From Alphaproteobacteria bacterium (GTDB lineage: Bacteria > Pseudomonadota > Alphaproteobacteria > Reyranellales > Reyranellaceae): DNA of 64,000 nucleotides. Shown here in pieces: positions 26,818 to 36,100 of the stretch; within the stretch, counting starts at the first letter, position 1; each line of letters begins with the position of its first letter. The stretch is taken from NCBI GenBank assembly GCA_017308235.1, contig JAFKFL010000015.1, positions 62,001-126,000 on the forward strand, given 5' to 3'. Made by a program: the position numbers and the translations under genes. A model generated the notes under the pieces. It did not search any database. It worked only from the letters and a program-made list of their open reading frames with translations, and was not told the DNA's origin.

Positions 26818-27135
26818 TCAACCCGCCCGGACGAGGCGCAGCACGGTGCCGTTGCCTCCGTCCTTGCCCCTTACTTCCGCCTCCTCGAATTCGGCTGACG
26901 CAATCGCGCGGTCGAGCGCGGCGCGGAGTTCCTTGGCGGTCTCCAGCGTCAGTTCGACCGCTGCCCGCGCGCCGGGGTCGAGGCCGGTATTGACGAAATC
27001 GAGCGTGATGACGTCGCCCAGATGCGCGTGGCGCGCGTGGTCATAGGCCACCACAGCCTGCGAGAGCGGGAACCATTCATCGCCGCGCTTGGCCATGCCT
27101 TCGGCACGGGCGATCTCGATGATGGACGTGCACAT
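26818..27135 (-). CDS. small conserved protein, DUF6295-like
   Basis: A 105-aa protein starting MCTSIIEIARAEG, then GDEWFPLSQAVVAYDHARHAHLGD and DFVNTGLDPGARAAVELT. The order Cys-rich start, WF, DHA-HA, DFxN, VELT resembles the DUF6295 group as I remember it; that name is tentative. Function unknown. ATG 27135 has AGGGAG at 7 bases upstream. It starts 10 bases after the stop of the dienelactone-hydrolase gene, so the two are an operon. Confidence 0.7.
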   Translation of the reverse strand: MCTSIIEIARAEGMAKRGDEWFPLSQAVVAYDHARHAHLGDVITLDFVNTGLDPGARAAVELTLETAKELRAALDRAIASAEFEEAEVRGKDGGNGTVLRLVRAG

Positions 27136-27145
27136 GCTCGGCTCC

Positions 27146-27907
27146 CTATTTCTTCGCCAGATGCTTGCCGAAGAAGGCGAACACCTTGCTCCATCCATCC
27201 ATTGCCTGCTCGACCCGGTAGAGCGGCCGGTGCCAGTAGAAGAAGCCGTGGCCGGCGCCGTCGTAGCGATGGAACTCGTAGTTCTTGCCCTGCTTCTTGA
27301 GTTCGGCCTCGTGCTGGTTGACCTGCTCGGGGCTCGGCGCGCGGTCGTCGTTGCCGAACAGGCCGAGCAGCGGGCAGGAGAGATCCTTGGTCATGTCGAT
27401 CGGCGCGACCGGTGTCTTGGTATTGAGCTCTTCCTTGCCCATGACCACGCGGCCACCCCAAAGCTCGACGCAGGCATCGACATCCTTCTTCTGGCAGGCA
27501 TAGATGAAAGCGTGCCGTCCGCCGGAGCAGGAGCCGAAAAGGCCGACCTTGCCGTTGTGGTTGGGCTGCGCGCGCATCCATTTCACCGCGGCTTCCGTGT
27601 CGCCGACCATCTGGGCGTCGGCAATGCCGCCGTCGGCGCGGACCTTGGCGGCAACGTCGTCCGGGTTGCCGTCGCTGCCGCCACCCTCGCGCTCATAGAG
27701 GTTGGCGCAGATCGCGAGATAGCCGTGGTGCGCGAACCGACGCGTCGTCTCGATGTAGAGCTCGCTCCAACCCGGCAGATGGTGGATCAGCACGACGCCC
27801 GGAAACGGCCCCGCGCCGGACGGCTTGGCCACGTAAGCGGTAATCGGGGTTCCCTTGTCGCCTTTGAGAATCAAGTTCTCGCAGGTCATGCCTCGGTAGA
27901 ATGACAT
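27146..27907 (-). CDS. dienelactone hydrolase family protein
   Basis: A 253-aa alpha/beta hydrolase. The nucleophile elbow is GSCSGGRHA (Cys, as in dienelactone hydrolase), with the acid in GNDDRAPS and the His in GAGHGFF. LIHHLPGWSELYIETTRRFAHHGY fits the family oxyanion region. No signal peptide. These enzymes hydrolyse dienelactone in chlorocatechol degradation, but many paralogues have unknown substrates. Read toward a small DUF6295-like gene, and downstream of an amidase on the same strand. Confidence 0.88.
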   Translation of the reverse strand: MSFYRGMTCENLILKGDKGTPITAYVAKPSGAGPFPGVVLIHHLPGWSELYIETTRRFAHHGYLAICANLYEREGGGSDGNPDDVAAKVRADGGIADAQMVGDTEAAVKWMRAQPNHNGKVGLFGSCSGGRHAFIYACQKKDVDACVELWGGRVVMGKEELNTKTPVAPIDMTKDLSCPLLGLFGNDDRAPSPEQVNQHEAELKKQGKNYEFHRYDGAGHGFFYWHRPLYRVEQAMDGWSKVFAFFGKHLAKK

Positions 27908-27946
27908 CGATCTTCCTCCACGAGTGTTAAGTCACATTGCTCGACG

Positions 27947-29338
27947 TCAGGCCGGTGTAGCGACCCGCCGCAAATTCTCCATGAACCAGCGTGCGAGGCC
28001 GGTCATGCGGGCATCTTCGTGCTGTTGGCCCATGAGCTGGACGCCCACGGGCAGGCCGCCGACGCTCATCAGCGGGACGGTCACGACCGGCGCGAACAGC
28101 ATCGACGAGGGCGCATTGAACACGAAGTCGCCGGTCGGCCGTGGCGCCAGGGGCTGGCCCGGCGCGTCGCCTGACCAAATCGGCGCAGGGCCGGGGCAGG
28201 AGAGGGTGATCGCGGCATCGGCCAACGACGCAACGGCCGCGTGCGCAAGCTGCGCCTGCTGGCGGGCGAGCAGCCCGACCCGATAGTCGTTCGGCGTCAT
28301 GGCCTCGGCCTTGAGGAGCGTCGCCTTGGCGCGGGCGCTCAGGCCATCGGGCGCGGCGTCGAGCATGCCTCGCTGATACCAGCGGTTCTCCCAGCTTGTG
28401 ATGCTGTTGCATACGGCGCGGCCGTTGCCGACCGCTTTCTCCAGCGCCTCGACGAACGGATGGTCGGCGCGGCGGATCAGCGTGACGCCGGCCGCCTCGA
28501 GCTGACTCAGCACCTGGGCGAAGCCCGCCTTGGTCGCCGGGTCGACCTCGGGCCATCCCTCGGTCTCGAGTACGATCAGTCGGTTGGGCTTGATCGCAGC
28601 GGGTAGGGCGTCGGGGCCCATCAGGCCGATCGCGCCGCGGTCGCCGCCGCAGCGCCTGGCGATCTCGATCGCGACTTGCCACATGTCTTCGAGACAACCG
28701 GCATGCGGGCCGTGCGTGCTCTGGCTGGTGGCCAGCCGCTCGCCGCGATTGATGCCACCTTGTGTGGGCTTGAGCGCGACGTTGCCGCAATAGGCAGCCG
28801 GCCGGATGATCGAGCCGCCGACCTGGGTGCCGATCGCGGCTGGCACCATGTTGGCGCCCACGGCGGCGGCGGAGCCTGACGACGAGCCGCCCGGCGTGCG
28901 CTTGGGATCGAACGGATTGGTGGTCGGCCCGGGATGTGAGCCTCCGAGTTCGGCCGTCACTGTCTTGGCGAGGATCACCGCGCCTGCCTGGCGTAAGGCC
29001 CAGACGGCTGCATTGTCGCGCTTGGGGAAGTTCCCCTTCATCGCCGCACAGCCCATCTCCGTGGGCATGTCCTTGGTCTCGAGCAGGTCCTTTATGGCGA
29101 CCGGCATGCCGTCGATCGGCGACAGGGGCTTGCCGGCCTTCCAGCGTGCGGCGCTCGCATCGGCGGCGGCGCGTGCGCCCGTCTCGTTGAGGGCAGTGAG
29201 AGCCTTCACCATCGGTTCGCGTTGCGTGATGGTTTCGAGGCAACGCTCGAGGTAAGCGCGCGGATTGTCGTTGCCGTCGGTGAAGCGTCGAGCGGCATCG
29301 TGGAAAGTGAGCGGCTTGTAGTCAGCGTAGGTAGTCAT
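27947..29338 (-). CDS. amidase (amidase-signature family)
   Basis: A 463-aa amidase. The catalytic Lys lies in AIKDLLETKD, and the glycine/serine-rich core reads PGGSSSGSAAAVGANMVPAA then GTQVGGSIIRPAAYCG, giving the Ser-cisSer-Lys triad. Cytoplasmic. Family members hydrolyse diverse amides; GatA is unlikely because no GatB/GatC is near. ATG 29338 starts MTTYADYKPLTF. Followed by the dienelactone hydrolase at a 39-base gap, so possibly one transcript. Confidence 0.9.
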   Translation of the reverse strand: MTTYADYKPLTFHDAARRFTDGNDNPRAYLERCLETITQREPMVKALTALNETGARAAADASAARWKAGKPLSPIDGMPVAIKDLLETKDMPTEMGCAAMKGNFPKRDNAAVWALRQAGAVILAKTVTAELGGSHPGPTTNPFDPKRTPGGSSSGSAAAVGANMVPAAIGTQVGGSIIRPAAYCGNVALKPTQGGINRGERLATSQSTHGPHAGCLEDMWQVAIEIARRCGGDRGAIGLMGPDALPAAIKPNRLIVLETEGWPEVDPATKAGFAQVLSQLEAAGVTLIRRADHPFVEALEKAVGNGRAVCNSITSWENRWYQRGMLDAAPDGLSARAKATLLKAEAMTPNDYRVGLLARQQAQLAHAAVASLADAAITLSCPGPAPIWSGDAPGQPLAPRPTGDFVFNAPSSMLFAPVVTVPLMSVGGLPVGVQLMGQQHEDARMTGLARWFMENLRRVATPA

Positions 29339-29722
29339 TTCCGCTACCTAGCACGAGCGGGTACCTGAGCGGGAGAACTGTCGCGGGTTTCGTTTGCAGC
29401 GCGGATGAGGCGGCGGTTTGGGCGACACCAGCACAACCTCGATGTTGCCGGCTTGAGACCAGAGATGTCGCGATCAAAGTCGCGTGAGTTCTGCCCGGAA
29501 CGACTCTTCGCTCCGGAGTGGCAGAGTGGCAGAAGGCGCTTTCCCTGCGAGGCCCATCTTTGGTTTTCCCGGTTATTTACCTGGGCCTCTGGTCAGCCGA
29601 TGTTTTCAGCATGACGAGCAACCCTTCCGGTCCGAATCGCTTCTGTTGCTGTCGCGGCTGAGTCCGCTGGGCGCGCGTGTGCGCCTGTCCTGCCTTTTCC
29701 TCCTGCGTTCCTGGGTATCAGT
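29339..29722. other. intergenic region upstream of a Bug receptor
   Basis: 384 bases between divergent genes. It contains a tandem GTGGCAGA repeat near 29519-29534 and a locally less GC-rich stretch (TTTTCCCGGTTATTTACC) near 29572. The open frames on the plus strand are Arg/Phe/Pro-rich and have no recognisable content. I see no RNA gene or clear promoter. Confidence 0.45.
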
Positions 29723-30703
29723 ATGTTTGCGCGTCGAAGCTTCACCAGACTCTTGTCAGCCGCCGTGGTGGCGACCCCGTCTGCCGTTCGTGCCGCGGAG
29801 GATTATCCGGCGCGGCCGATCCGGCTGATCGTGCCGTGGCCCGCCGGCGGCGGCGTCGACACGTTCGGCCGCGTCATCCAGGCAGCACTGGGCGCACAGC
29901 TGGGCCAGACTGTCATCATCGACAATATCGGCGGCGGATCGGGCCGTATCGGCACTCAGACCGCCTCCCGCGCCGCAGCGGACGGCTATACGCTGTTGCT
30001 GGCCAACGATACCTTTGCCGCCACCGAGGCGCTGCCTATCACCGGCGCGGCGCCGCTGAGGTCGGCCTTTGTGCCTGTCACGTTGGCGATCTCGGGGCCA
30101 CAGGGTCTGTTCACTCATCCGAAATCGGGATTCAAGTCGGTCGACGAGTTTGCCGCCGCAGCGCGTGCGCGGCCGGGCCAGCTCAACGTCGGCGTGCCTG
30201 GTATTGGAAGTTCGCAGCATCTCACCAGCGAGCTGTTGCTGAAGGCGGCTGGCGATCTCAAGGTGACGCACGTGCCCTACCGCGGCGGCGGGCCGCTGAT
30301 CCAGGATTTACTGGCCGGCAATGTCGATGCGGCGACTGTCACGTTCGCGGCCGGCGCCCAGCAGGTGAGCGCCGGGCAGCTCGTCGGGCTCGCGGTGACC
30401 ACTGCGGAGCGACAGGCCTCTTTCCCCAACGTTCCGACGATCGCTGAGACCATCGCGCCAGGCTTCGTCCAGCCGACCTGGATGGGCTTCTTCGCCCCCA
30501 GGGGAACGCCGGTGGAGGCGCTGCGTCGCGTGCACGCGGCGACAACGGGAGCGCTCAAGGATCCCGCCGTGATCGCGCGGCTACAGGATCTCGGCTTCAG
30601 CCCCGTCGGGCTCGATGGTGCGGACTTTGGCCGGCTGTTCGACGGCACGGTTAAAACCTTTGCCGACATCGCGGCCGAGCGGCAGATCGCGGCCGGCGAG
30701 TGA
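29723..30703 (+). CDS. Bug-family (tripartite tricarboxylate) solute receptor
   Basis: A 326-aa receptor with an intact signal peptide (MFARRSFTRLLSAAVVATPS, cut near VRAAE). YPARPIRLIVPWPAGGGVDTF, VTHVPYRGGGPLIQDLLAGNVD and MGFFAPRGTPVEALRRVH are hallmark Bug motifs. It would bind a carboxylate in the periplasm. As with the receptor at 1326-2267, no TctA/TctB genes are nearby. Confidence 0.9.
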   Translation: MFARRSFTRLLSAAVVATPSAVRAAEDYPARPIRLIVPWPAGGGVDTFGRVIQAALGAQLGQTVIIDNIGGGSGRIGTQTASRAAADGYTLLLANDTFAATEALPITGAAPLRSAFVPVTLAISGPQGLFTHPKSGFKSVDEFAAAARARPGQLNVGVPGIGSSQHLTSELLLKAAGDLKVTHVPYRGGGPLIQDLLAGNVDAATVTFAAGAQQVSAGQLVGLAVTTAERQASFPNVPTIAETIAPGFVQPTWMGFFAPRGTPVEALRRVHAATTGALKDPAVIARLQDLGFSPVGLDGADFGRLFDGTVKTFADIAAERQIAAGE

Positions 30704-30929
30704 GATCCTTGTCGTTCTCTTCATAGCCATGTGACGGAGAGTGGTGAATGGGCAGCATCCAGCACACGGGTCTCTGTAGACCCTGACGTCAGCGCGAGCA
30801 TCGGCTCGCTCCAATAACAACGCGACAGTGATCGTTTTGCACCGTCGGCACCCGCGGCCGATGAACGGCGGTGCCTTGCCTTCGCCTAACCATCGGCCGC
30901 GACGAATTTCGGATCATCAGGAGCACATC

Positions 30930-31874
30930 ATGACAACAGCAACTTCCATCGCGCGCAAAGCCGCCACTCCGTCGACGACGGATTTCTTCATCCCCGAGGC
31001 CGATGTCGTGCGTCGGGCGGGACGGCTGGGTGCCGAGATCAAGAACGTCCGCCTGTCGGGAGATCTCCCGTTGGCGGCAATCGACGCCATCCACGACTTG
31101 TTGCTGCGTCACAAGGTGATCTTTTTTCGCGGCCAGGAGCATCTCGACGATGCCGAGCAGGAGCGGTTTGCCCGACGCCTGGGAAACCTCGTTCCGCATC
31201 CGACGATCGGCGCGCTCAAGGGAACGGCATCCATCCTGGAGCTCGACGCCAGCCGTGGCGGCGGGCGCGCCGACCAGTGGCATACCGACGTGACCTTCGT
31301 CGATGCCCATCCCAAGTTCTCGATCCTGCGTGGTGTCGTGATCCCCGAGTTCGGCGGCGATACCGTCTTTGCCAACACCTCGGCCGCTTACGAAGAACTG
31401 CCCGACGCGCTCAAGCTGCTCGCCAACAACCTGTGGGCCGTCCACAGCAACGCCTACGACTACGCCGTCAAACCGCGCGCAACCGATGCCGATCGCAAGC
31501 ACTTCGAGGAAGTGTTCACGGGCACGGTGTACGAGACGGAACACCCCGTTGTGCAGATCCATCCGGAAACTGGCGAGCCCGCGTTGCTGCTGGGCAACTT
31601 CGTGCAGCGTTTCGTCGGACTGACCAAGAACGACAGCCAGAAGCTGTTCGATCTCTTCCAGGCGCGCATTACCGCGCCGGAGAACACTGTGCGCTGGAGC
31701 TGGACGGCGGGCGACGTCGTGATCTGGGACAACAGGGCGACCCAGCACTATGCGGTGAACGACTACAGCGATCAGAAGCGGGTGGTCCGCCGCGCCACCG
31801 TGGACGGCGATGTGCCGCGCAGCGTCGATGGCCGGCACAGCATCCTGCGCAAGAAGGTCACCAAGGCCGCTTGA
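30930..31874 (+). CDS. TauD/TfdA family dioxygenase
   Basis: A 314-aa Fe(II)/2-oxoglutarate dioxygenase. The metal triad is H118 and D120 in WHTDVTF and H273 in QHYAVNDY, with a following Arg pair for 2-oxoglutarate; LLRHKVIFFRGQ is the standard N-terminal segment. TauD releases sulfite from taurine, TfdA cleaves aryloxyacetates, and others attack alkylsulfates. ATG 30930 has AGGAG at 6 bases; a longer frame from 30828 lacks an RBS. It starts a co-directional series with an SsuA/B/C-like importer, which favours an imported sulfonate or similar acid. Confidence 0.9.
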   Translation: MTTATSIARKAATPSTTDFFIPEADVVRRAGRLGAEIKNVRLSGDLPLAAIDAIHDLLLRHKVIFFRGQEHLDDAEQERFARRLGNLVPHPTIGALKGTASILELDASRGGGRADQWHTDVTFVDAHPKFSILRGVVIPEFGGDTVFANTSAAYEELPDALKLLANNLWAVHSNAYDYAVKPRATDADRKHFEEVFTGTVYETEHPVVQIHPETGEPALLLGNFVQRFVGLTKNDSQKLFDLFQARITAPENTVRWSWTAGDVVIWDNRATQHYAVNDYSDQKRVVRRATVDGDVPRSVDGRHSILRKKVTKAA

Positions 31875-31902
31875 GGCGCATCCCTTTCGAAGGAATCGAC
31901 AA

Positions 31903-32940
31903 ATGACATTCGCTTTCAACTGGCTGCGCGCGTTGCTCGCGGCCGCGGCTCTCGGCTTGTTCACTGCTGCTCCGGCGACGGCTCAGCCCCTGGAGAAAAC
32001 TTCCCTCGAGAAGACGGAGGTGCGCTACCAGGGATGGACCGGCCAGGTCCTCTATCCCGAGCTGGCGGAGGATCTGGGCTACCTCGCGCCGCTCAAGCTC
32101 AAATGGATCGGAAACACCATCAGCGGTCCGCTGGACATCCAGACCGTTGTCACCGGCGACGTCGATATCGGCGGCGCCTTCTACGGGGCAATCATCAAGT
32201 TGATCGCGACCAAGGCGCCGATCAAGGCTGTGATCGGCTACTACGGATCGGACGAGAACACGTGGCAGGGCTACTACGTGAGGGAAGACAGTCCGATCCG
32301 GACCGCACGCGATCTGATCGGCAAGAAAGTCTCCGTCAATACGCTGGGCGGCCATCTGGAGTTTGTCCTGCGCGAGTACCTGGCGCGCGGCGGACTGACG
32401 GCCGAGGAGATCAAGCAGGTCACGCTAGTGGTCGTGCCGCCGGTCACCGGCGAGCAGGCGCTGCGGGCGGGTCATGTCGATGTCGTCACGCTGGGCGACG
32501 TGCTGCGCGACAAGGCGCTCGAGCGCGGCGGCATCCGCAGGTTGTTTGCCGACACCGATCTGTTCGGCAATTTCACCGGCGGCGCCTATGTGCTGCGCGA
32601 CAAGTTCATCCGGGACAATCCCGCCACCTCCCGCAAGCTGGTCGAGGGGATCGCCAAGGCCATCGAATGGGCACGCACGACGCCGCCGGCAGAGGTGCGG
32701 GCACGCTTCGAGAAGATCATCGCCGAGCGCAAGCGCAACGAGGATGCCTCGTCTATCAAGTACTGGAAGAGCACCGGCGTGGCGGGGCAGGGCGGCCGGA
32801 TCACTGACGGCGAGCTGCAGACCTGGATCGACTGGCTGGTCAAGGACGGCATCCTGAAGCCGGGCCAGCTTAAGGCGCCCGATGCCTACACCAACCAGTT
32901 CAACCCCTACGGCAGGTCGGCCGCGGCGGTGTCGAAATGA
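31903..32940 (+). CDS. aliphatic sulfonate/nitrate-type ABC substrate-binding protein (SsuA/TauA-like)
   Basis: A 345-aa NMT1/SsuA-type receptor. Signal peptide WLRALLAAAALGLFTAAPATA, then VRYQGWTGQVLYPELAEDLGY and the KVSVNTLGGHLEFVLREYL core. Ligands of this family include sulfonates, taurine, nitrate and thiamine precursors. ATG 31903 follows AAGGA at 8 bases and lies 28 bases after the dioxygenase stop. The stop overlaps the ATPase start as ATGA, so translation is coupled. Confidence 0.88.
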   Translation: MTFAFNWLRALLAAAALGLFTAAPATAQPLEKTSLEKTEVRYQGWTGQVLYPELAEDLGYLAPLKLKWIGNTISGPLDIQTVVTGDVDIGGAFYGAIIKLIATKAPIKAVIGYYGSDENTWQGYYVREDSPIRTARDLIGKKVSVNTLGGHLEFVLREYLARGGLTAEEIKQVTLVVVPPVTGEQALRAGHVDVVTLGDVLRDKALERGGIRRLFADTDLFGNFTGGAYVLRDKFIRDNPATSRKLVEGIAKAIEWARTTPPAEVRARFEKIIAERKRNEDASSIKYWKSTGVAGQGGRITDGELQTWIDWLVKDGILKPGQLKAPDAYTNQFNPYGRSAAAVSK

Positions 32941-33788
32941 GCCTCGCCAAGATCGCGCTCGACCGCGTGCGCAAGGAGTTCGACGTCCGCGGCGATGACG
33001 GCTCGGCACATCGCTTCGTCGCCCTGAGGGACATCACCTTCGATGTCCGCCCCGGCGAGTTCCTGACCCTCGTGGGGCCGAGTGGCTGCGGCAAGTCGAC
33101 GTTGCTCGATCTGCTGGGCGGGCTGACCTTGCCGACCGAGGGGACGATCCTGCTCGACGGCGAACCGATCGTCGGCCCGGGCCGCGACCGAGGCATCGTT
33201 TTCCAGCAGTATGCGCTGTTTCCCTGGCGAACGGCGGCACAGAACATCGAATTCGGGCTCGAGGTCGCGGGCGTCGGTGCGCGGGAACGCCGCGAGAGGG
33301 CACTGCACTATCTCGACCTCGTGAATCTGGCGGCGTTCGCCAATCGCTATCCGCAGGAGCTGTCGGGCGGCATGAAGCAGCGGGTCGCGATCGCCCGCAG
33401 CCTCGCCTACGAGCCGCAGGTCCTGCTGATGGACGAGCCGTTCGCGGCGTTGGATGCGCAGACGCGAGAGAGCCTGCAGGTCGAGTTGCTGCGCATCTGG
33501 CACAGCACCGGCAAGACCATCGTGTTCATCACCCACGGTATCGACGAAGCGATCGTGCTGGGCGAGCGCGTGGCGGTGATGACGGCGCGGCCAGGTCGCA
33601 TCAAGCGGGTCTTCGATATTCCCAAGGCGCTGCACAGCGAGGCCGACGACGTGCGCTCCCTGCCACTGTTCGGCGAAGTGCGCCACGAGATCTGGACGCT
33701 CCTGCGCGAGGAAGTGTCGAAGACACAACAAGCCCGGCCATCGCGCGCCCACCGACCCGACAAGGAGCCAGCCTATGTCCAACCTTGA
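32937..33788 (+). CDS. ABC transporter ATPase (SsuB/TauB-like)
   Basis: A 283-aa ABC ATPase: Walker A GPSGCGKST, Q-loop FQQYALFPWRT, signature LSGGMKQR, Walker B LLMDEPFAALDAQTRE and switch THGIDEAI. FPWRTAAQNIEFGLEVAGV is typical of the sulfonate/nitrate/taurine group. It powers import with the downstream permease. Its 3' end overlaps the permease start by 14 bases. Confidence 0.92.
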   Translation: MSLAKIALDRVRKEFDVRGDDGSAHRFVALRDITFDVRPGEFLTLVGPSGCGKSTLLDLLGGLTLPTEGTILLDGEPIVGPGRDRGIVFQQYALFPWRTAAQNIEFGLEVAGVGARERRERALHYLDLVNLAAFANRYPQELSGGMKQRVAIARSLAYEPQVLLMDEPFAALDAQTRESLQVELLRIWHSTGKTIVFITHGIDEAIVLGERVAVMTARPGRIKRVFDIPKALHSEADDVRSLPLFGEVRHEIWTLLREEVSKTQQARPSRAHRPDKEPAYVQP

Positions 33789-34626
33789 GCTTCTCGAGAG
33801 CCAACCGCAGGTAAGAACTTTTAGGTTGGAGAAAGCGGAGACCAGGCACAAGCGATGGGTCGCATCCTGGCGCTGGGTGTCGGGAGCCTTGGGCCGCTCG
33901 GCGCTGCTGCTGGCACTTCTTGTCCTGTGGGAGGGGGCGCCGCGGCTCGGCCTGGTCGACGTGGCGTTCCTGCCGCCATTGTCCGACGTGCTGGCGGCGG
34001 GCTGGGAACTCGCCGTCAGCGGGCAGCTCTATGATCATCTCGAAGCCAGCCTGTTGCGCGCCTTTGGGGGCTTCGCCGTCGCCGTGATCACGTTCGTGCC
34101 GTTGGGGCTCGCCGTCGGCTGGTATCGCGGTTTCGCACATGCGCTCCAACAGATCATCGAGGTGCTGCGCAACACTGCGCCACTCGCCTTGCTGCCGGTA
34201 TTCATCCTGTTGCTGGGGATCGGCGAGGTGTCGAAGGTCGCGATGGTGGTCTACAGCTGCGCCTGGCCGCTGCTGCTCAACACCATCGCGGCGGTGAAGC
34301 AGGTCGATCCTTTGTTGATCAAGTCGGCGCGAACGATGGGGGCGACCCCGCCGCAGCTCTTCGCCAAGGTCATCCTGCCGGCGGCGTTGCCGACCATCTT
34401 CGTCGGCGTGCGGCTGGCAAGTGCTGCCGCCATGCTGGTGCTGATCGCGTCGGAGATGGTCGGGGCCAAGGCTGGGCTGGGGTATCTGATCATCTACGGC
34501 CAGTACAATTTCCTCATCCCGCAGATGTATTTCGGCGTGCTGTCGATCACCGCGATCGGCTTGCTCGCCAACTACGCGGTCGAAGCCATCGAGCGGCGCT
34601 TCACGCGCTGGCGGCCGGCATCATGA
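33775..34626 (+). CDS. ABC transporter permease (SsuC/TauC-like)
   Basis: A 283-aa inner-membrane permease with about six hydrophobic segments. The EAA-type ATPase-contact loop reads LIKSARTMGATPPQLFAKVILPAALP, and IEVLRNTAPLALLPVFILLLG matches SsuC/TauC permeases. The N-terminal 40 residues are polar and cytoplasmic. Third component of the importer; the CmcJ-like gene starts 101 bases later. Confidence 0.92.
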   Translation: MSNLELLESQPQVRTFRLEKAETRHKRWVASWRWVSGALGRSALLLALLVLWEGAPRLGLVDVAFLPPLSDVLAAGWELAVSGQLYDHLEASLLRAFGGFAVAVITFVPLGLAVGWYRGFAHALQQIIEVLRNTAPLALLPVFILLLGIGEVSKVAMVVYSCAWPLLLNTIAAVKQVDPLLIKSARTMGATPPQLFAKVILPAALPTIFVGVRLASAAAMLVLIASEMVGAKAGLGYLIIYGQYNFLIPQMYFGVLSITAIGLLANYAVEAIERRFTRWRPAS

Positions 34627-34727
34627 TCGACACAAGAAGTCTTATCCGAGGAGTGAAGCAATCTCGCTGGCATTGCCGGCGGTCGTCACAAGATTAGGTC
34701 TCGTCAACCAACAGGTGGAGTGTTGCC

Positions 34728-35549
34728 ATGCCTCTCGATGTTGCTGCCCAAGCGAAATCCCTCACCACCACGCTTCACTACCTGAAGCGCGGGAGCGAGA
34801 AGCCGGCACGGTACGTCTTTGATCCGCCGCCGGGCGTTGCGCAATGGAATGGCATCGACGATCCGCATCAGATCCGGGTCGAGGATGCCCGCGGCCGCGA
34901 GCAGGAATTCACCCTGGATCGCAACGGCTTCGCGCTCGCCAAGGCACCCTCGCAGGTGCGCGACTTCTACTCGGACGAAGAGGTCAAGCAAACCTACTAT
35001 CCCGAGGTCGAACGGCTGCTGCGCGAGAAAGTGGGCGCGAACCGCGTCTTCATCTTCGATCACACCGTTCGCAACGCCGGCCGCAAGAATGGGCGTGAGC
35101 CTTCACGACGCGTCCACAACGACCATACCGTCAATTCGGCACCGCGCCGCGTGCAGGATCATCTCGGCGTCGATGCACCCGAGCTGCTGAAGCATCGGTT
35201 CGGCATCGTCAATGTCTGGCGTCCGATCCGCGGTCCGGTGCTCGACTCGCCGCTGGCACTGTGCGACGCCCGGACCTTCACGGATGGCGACCTGATCGCC
35301 AGCGACCTCGTCTATCCGCACGTCCGCGGCGAGACCTCGTCGGTCGAGTACAAGCCCGGCCACCGCTGGCACTACTTCTCCGAGATGCAGCCGGACGAAG
35401 CCGTGTTGATCCGCGTCCACGACAGCGCCAACGACGGTCGCGCCCGGCTTTCGTTCCATACGTCCTTCGACAACCCGCTGGCGCCGGGCGCGCCGCCGCG
35501 GGAGAGCATCGAGGTTCGCAGCCTGGTATTCTTCCCGCCGGCCGCCTAG
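34728..35549 (+). CDS. CmcJ/NvfI family protein (putative oxidoreductase/oxygenase)
   Basis: A 273-aa protein with the family's recurrent motifs: VFIFDHTVRN, VHNDHT near residue 125, FGIVNVWRPIRGPVLDSPLALCDA, GHRWHYFSEMQPDEAVLIRVHDS and SFHTSFDNP. The family contains the CmcJ component of cephamycin methoxylation and fungal NvfI/AsaB-type iron- and 2-oxoglutarate-dependent enzymes, so a hydroxylase/desaturase role is likely but not shown. It is the last gene of the TauD-ABC series and ends just before a hairpin. ATG 34728 has GGAG about 9 bases upstream. Confidence 0.8.
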   Translation: MPLDVAAQAKSLTTTLHYLKRGSEKPARYVFDPPPGVAQWNGIDDPHQIRVEDARGREQEFTLDRNGFALAKAPSQVRDFYSDEEVKQTYYPEVERLLREKVGANRVFIFDHTVRNAGRKNGREPSRRVHNDHTVNSAPRRVQDHLGVDAPELLKHRFGIVNVWRPIRGPVLDSPLALCDARTFTDGDLIASDLVYPHVRGETSSVEYKPGHRWHYFSEMQPDEAVLIRVHDSANDGRARLSFHTSFDNPLAPGAPPRESIEVRSLVFFPPAA

Positions 35550-35572
35550 CGGCGACGCTCACCGTTCGGTGT

Positions 35573-35597
35573 CTCCGGCCTCGAAGGGAGGCCGGAG
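35573..35597 (+). terminator. hairpin terminator after the CmcJ-like gene
   Basis: CTCCGGCCTC / GAGGCCGGAG form a perfect 10-bp stem with a 5-base loop, 23 bases after the stop codon. A T-run is weak (GGGTTTC), but the stem is strong and the next gene is convergent. Confidence 0.5.
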
Positions 35598-35648
35598 CGC
35601 CGGGTTTCGACTAGGGACTGCTTTCTAGACAGTCGTTGCGGCGAATGC

Positions 35649-35906
35649 TTATGCGCGCGACGGCAGCTTCGCACCCAGATTCCTCAGGGCCTGCTCCAGG
35701 ACCGGAATGCCGGCCGCAGGCTCACCTGCCGCGCATTTGGCCACTGCCACCGGCACTGCCGTGCTGGCCGTCTGATGGAACGATGCCGTATTTCGATACA
35801 TCTTGGTCAGCGCCGCGCAGTAGGCAGCATCATCCGTTTGGGCGCTTGCCGTGAATGGCAGCATGGCGAGCGAGCAGGCGATAGCGAATTTGGCAATGGT
35901 AGTCAT
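35649..35906 (-). CDS. small secreted protein, 85 aa
   Basis: Signal peptide KFAIACSLAMLPFTASAQ followed by about 62 mature residues with two cysteines (AYCAAL and AKCAAG) that could form a disulfide, mostly predicted helical. Function and family not recognised. It is isolated between a terminator and a divergent ring-cleavage dioxygenase gene. Confidence 0.7.
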   Translation of the reverse strand: MTTIAKFAIACSLAMLPFTASAQTDDAAYCAALTKMYRNTASFHQTASTAVPVAVAKCAAGEPAAGIPVLEQALRNLGAKLPSRA

Positions 35907-36100
35907 GATCTGGCTCCCTATTGGAAGAACCTACGCTTGCGCTTCGATCAGCGCCAAAGAACTACCGTGCGGGGTGACGATTTATTCCCCTTCGAGTGTC
36001 CGGCCCCGGATTGAGATGGCTAGACCAACGGCGGCCTTTTGTGCTCGGCTTGGGGGCTTGGCGAGGAGCTGAATGCCGAAGCCAGATTCGGAAGGACAGT

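Noticed and set aside
29405-29828. Plus-strand open frames in the spacer before the Bug receptor
   Set aside because: Arg/Phe/Pro-rich, no RBS for the first, and the second overlaps the receptor in another frame; no family recognised.
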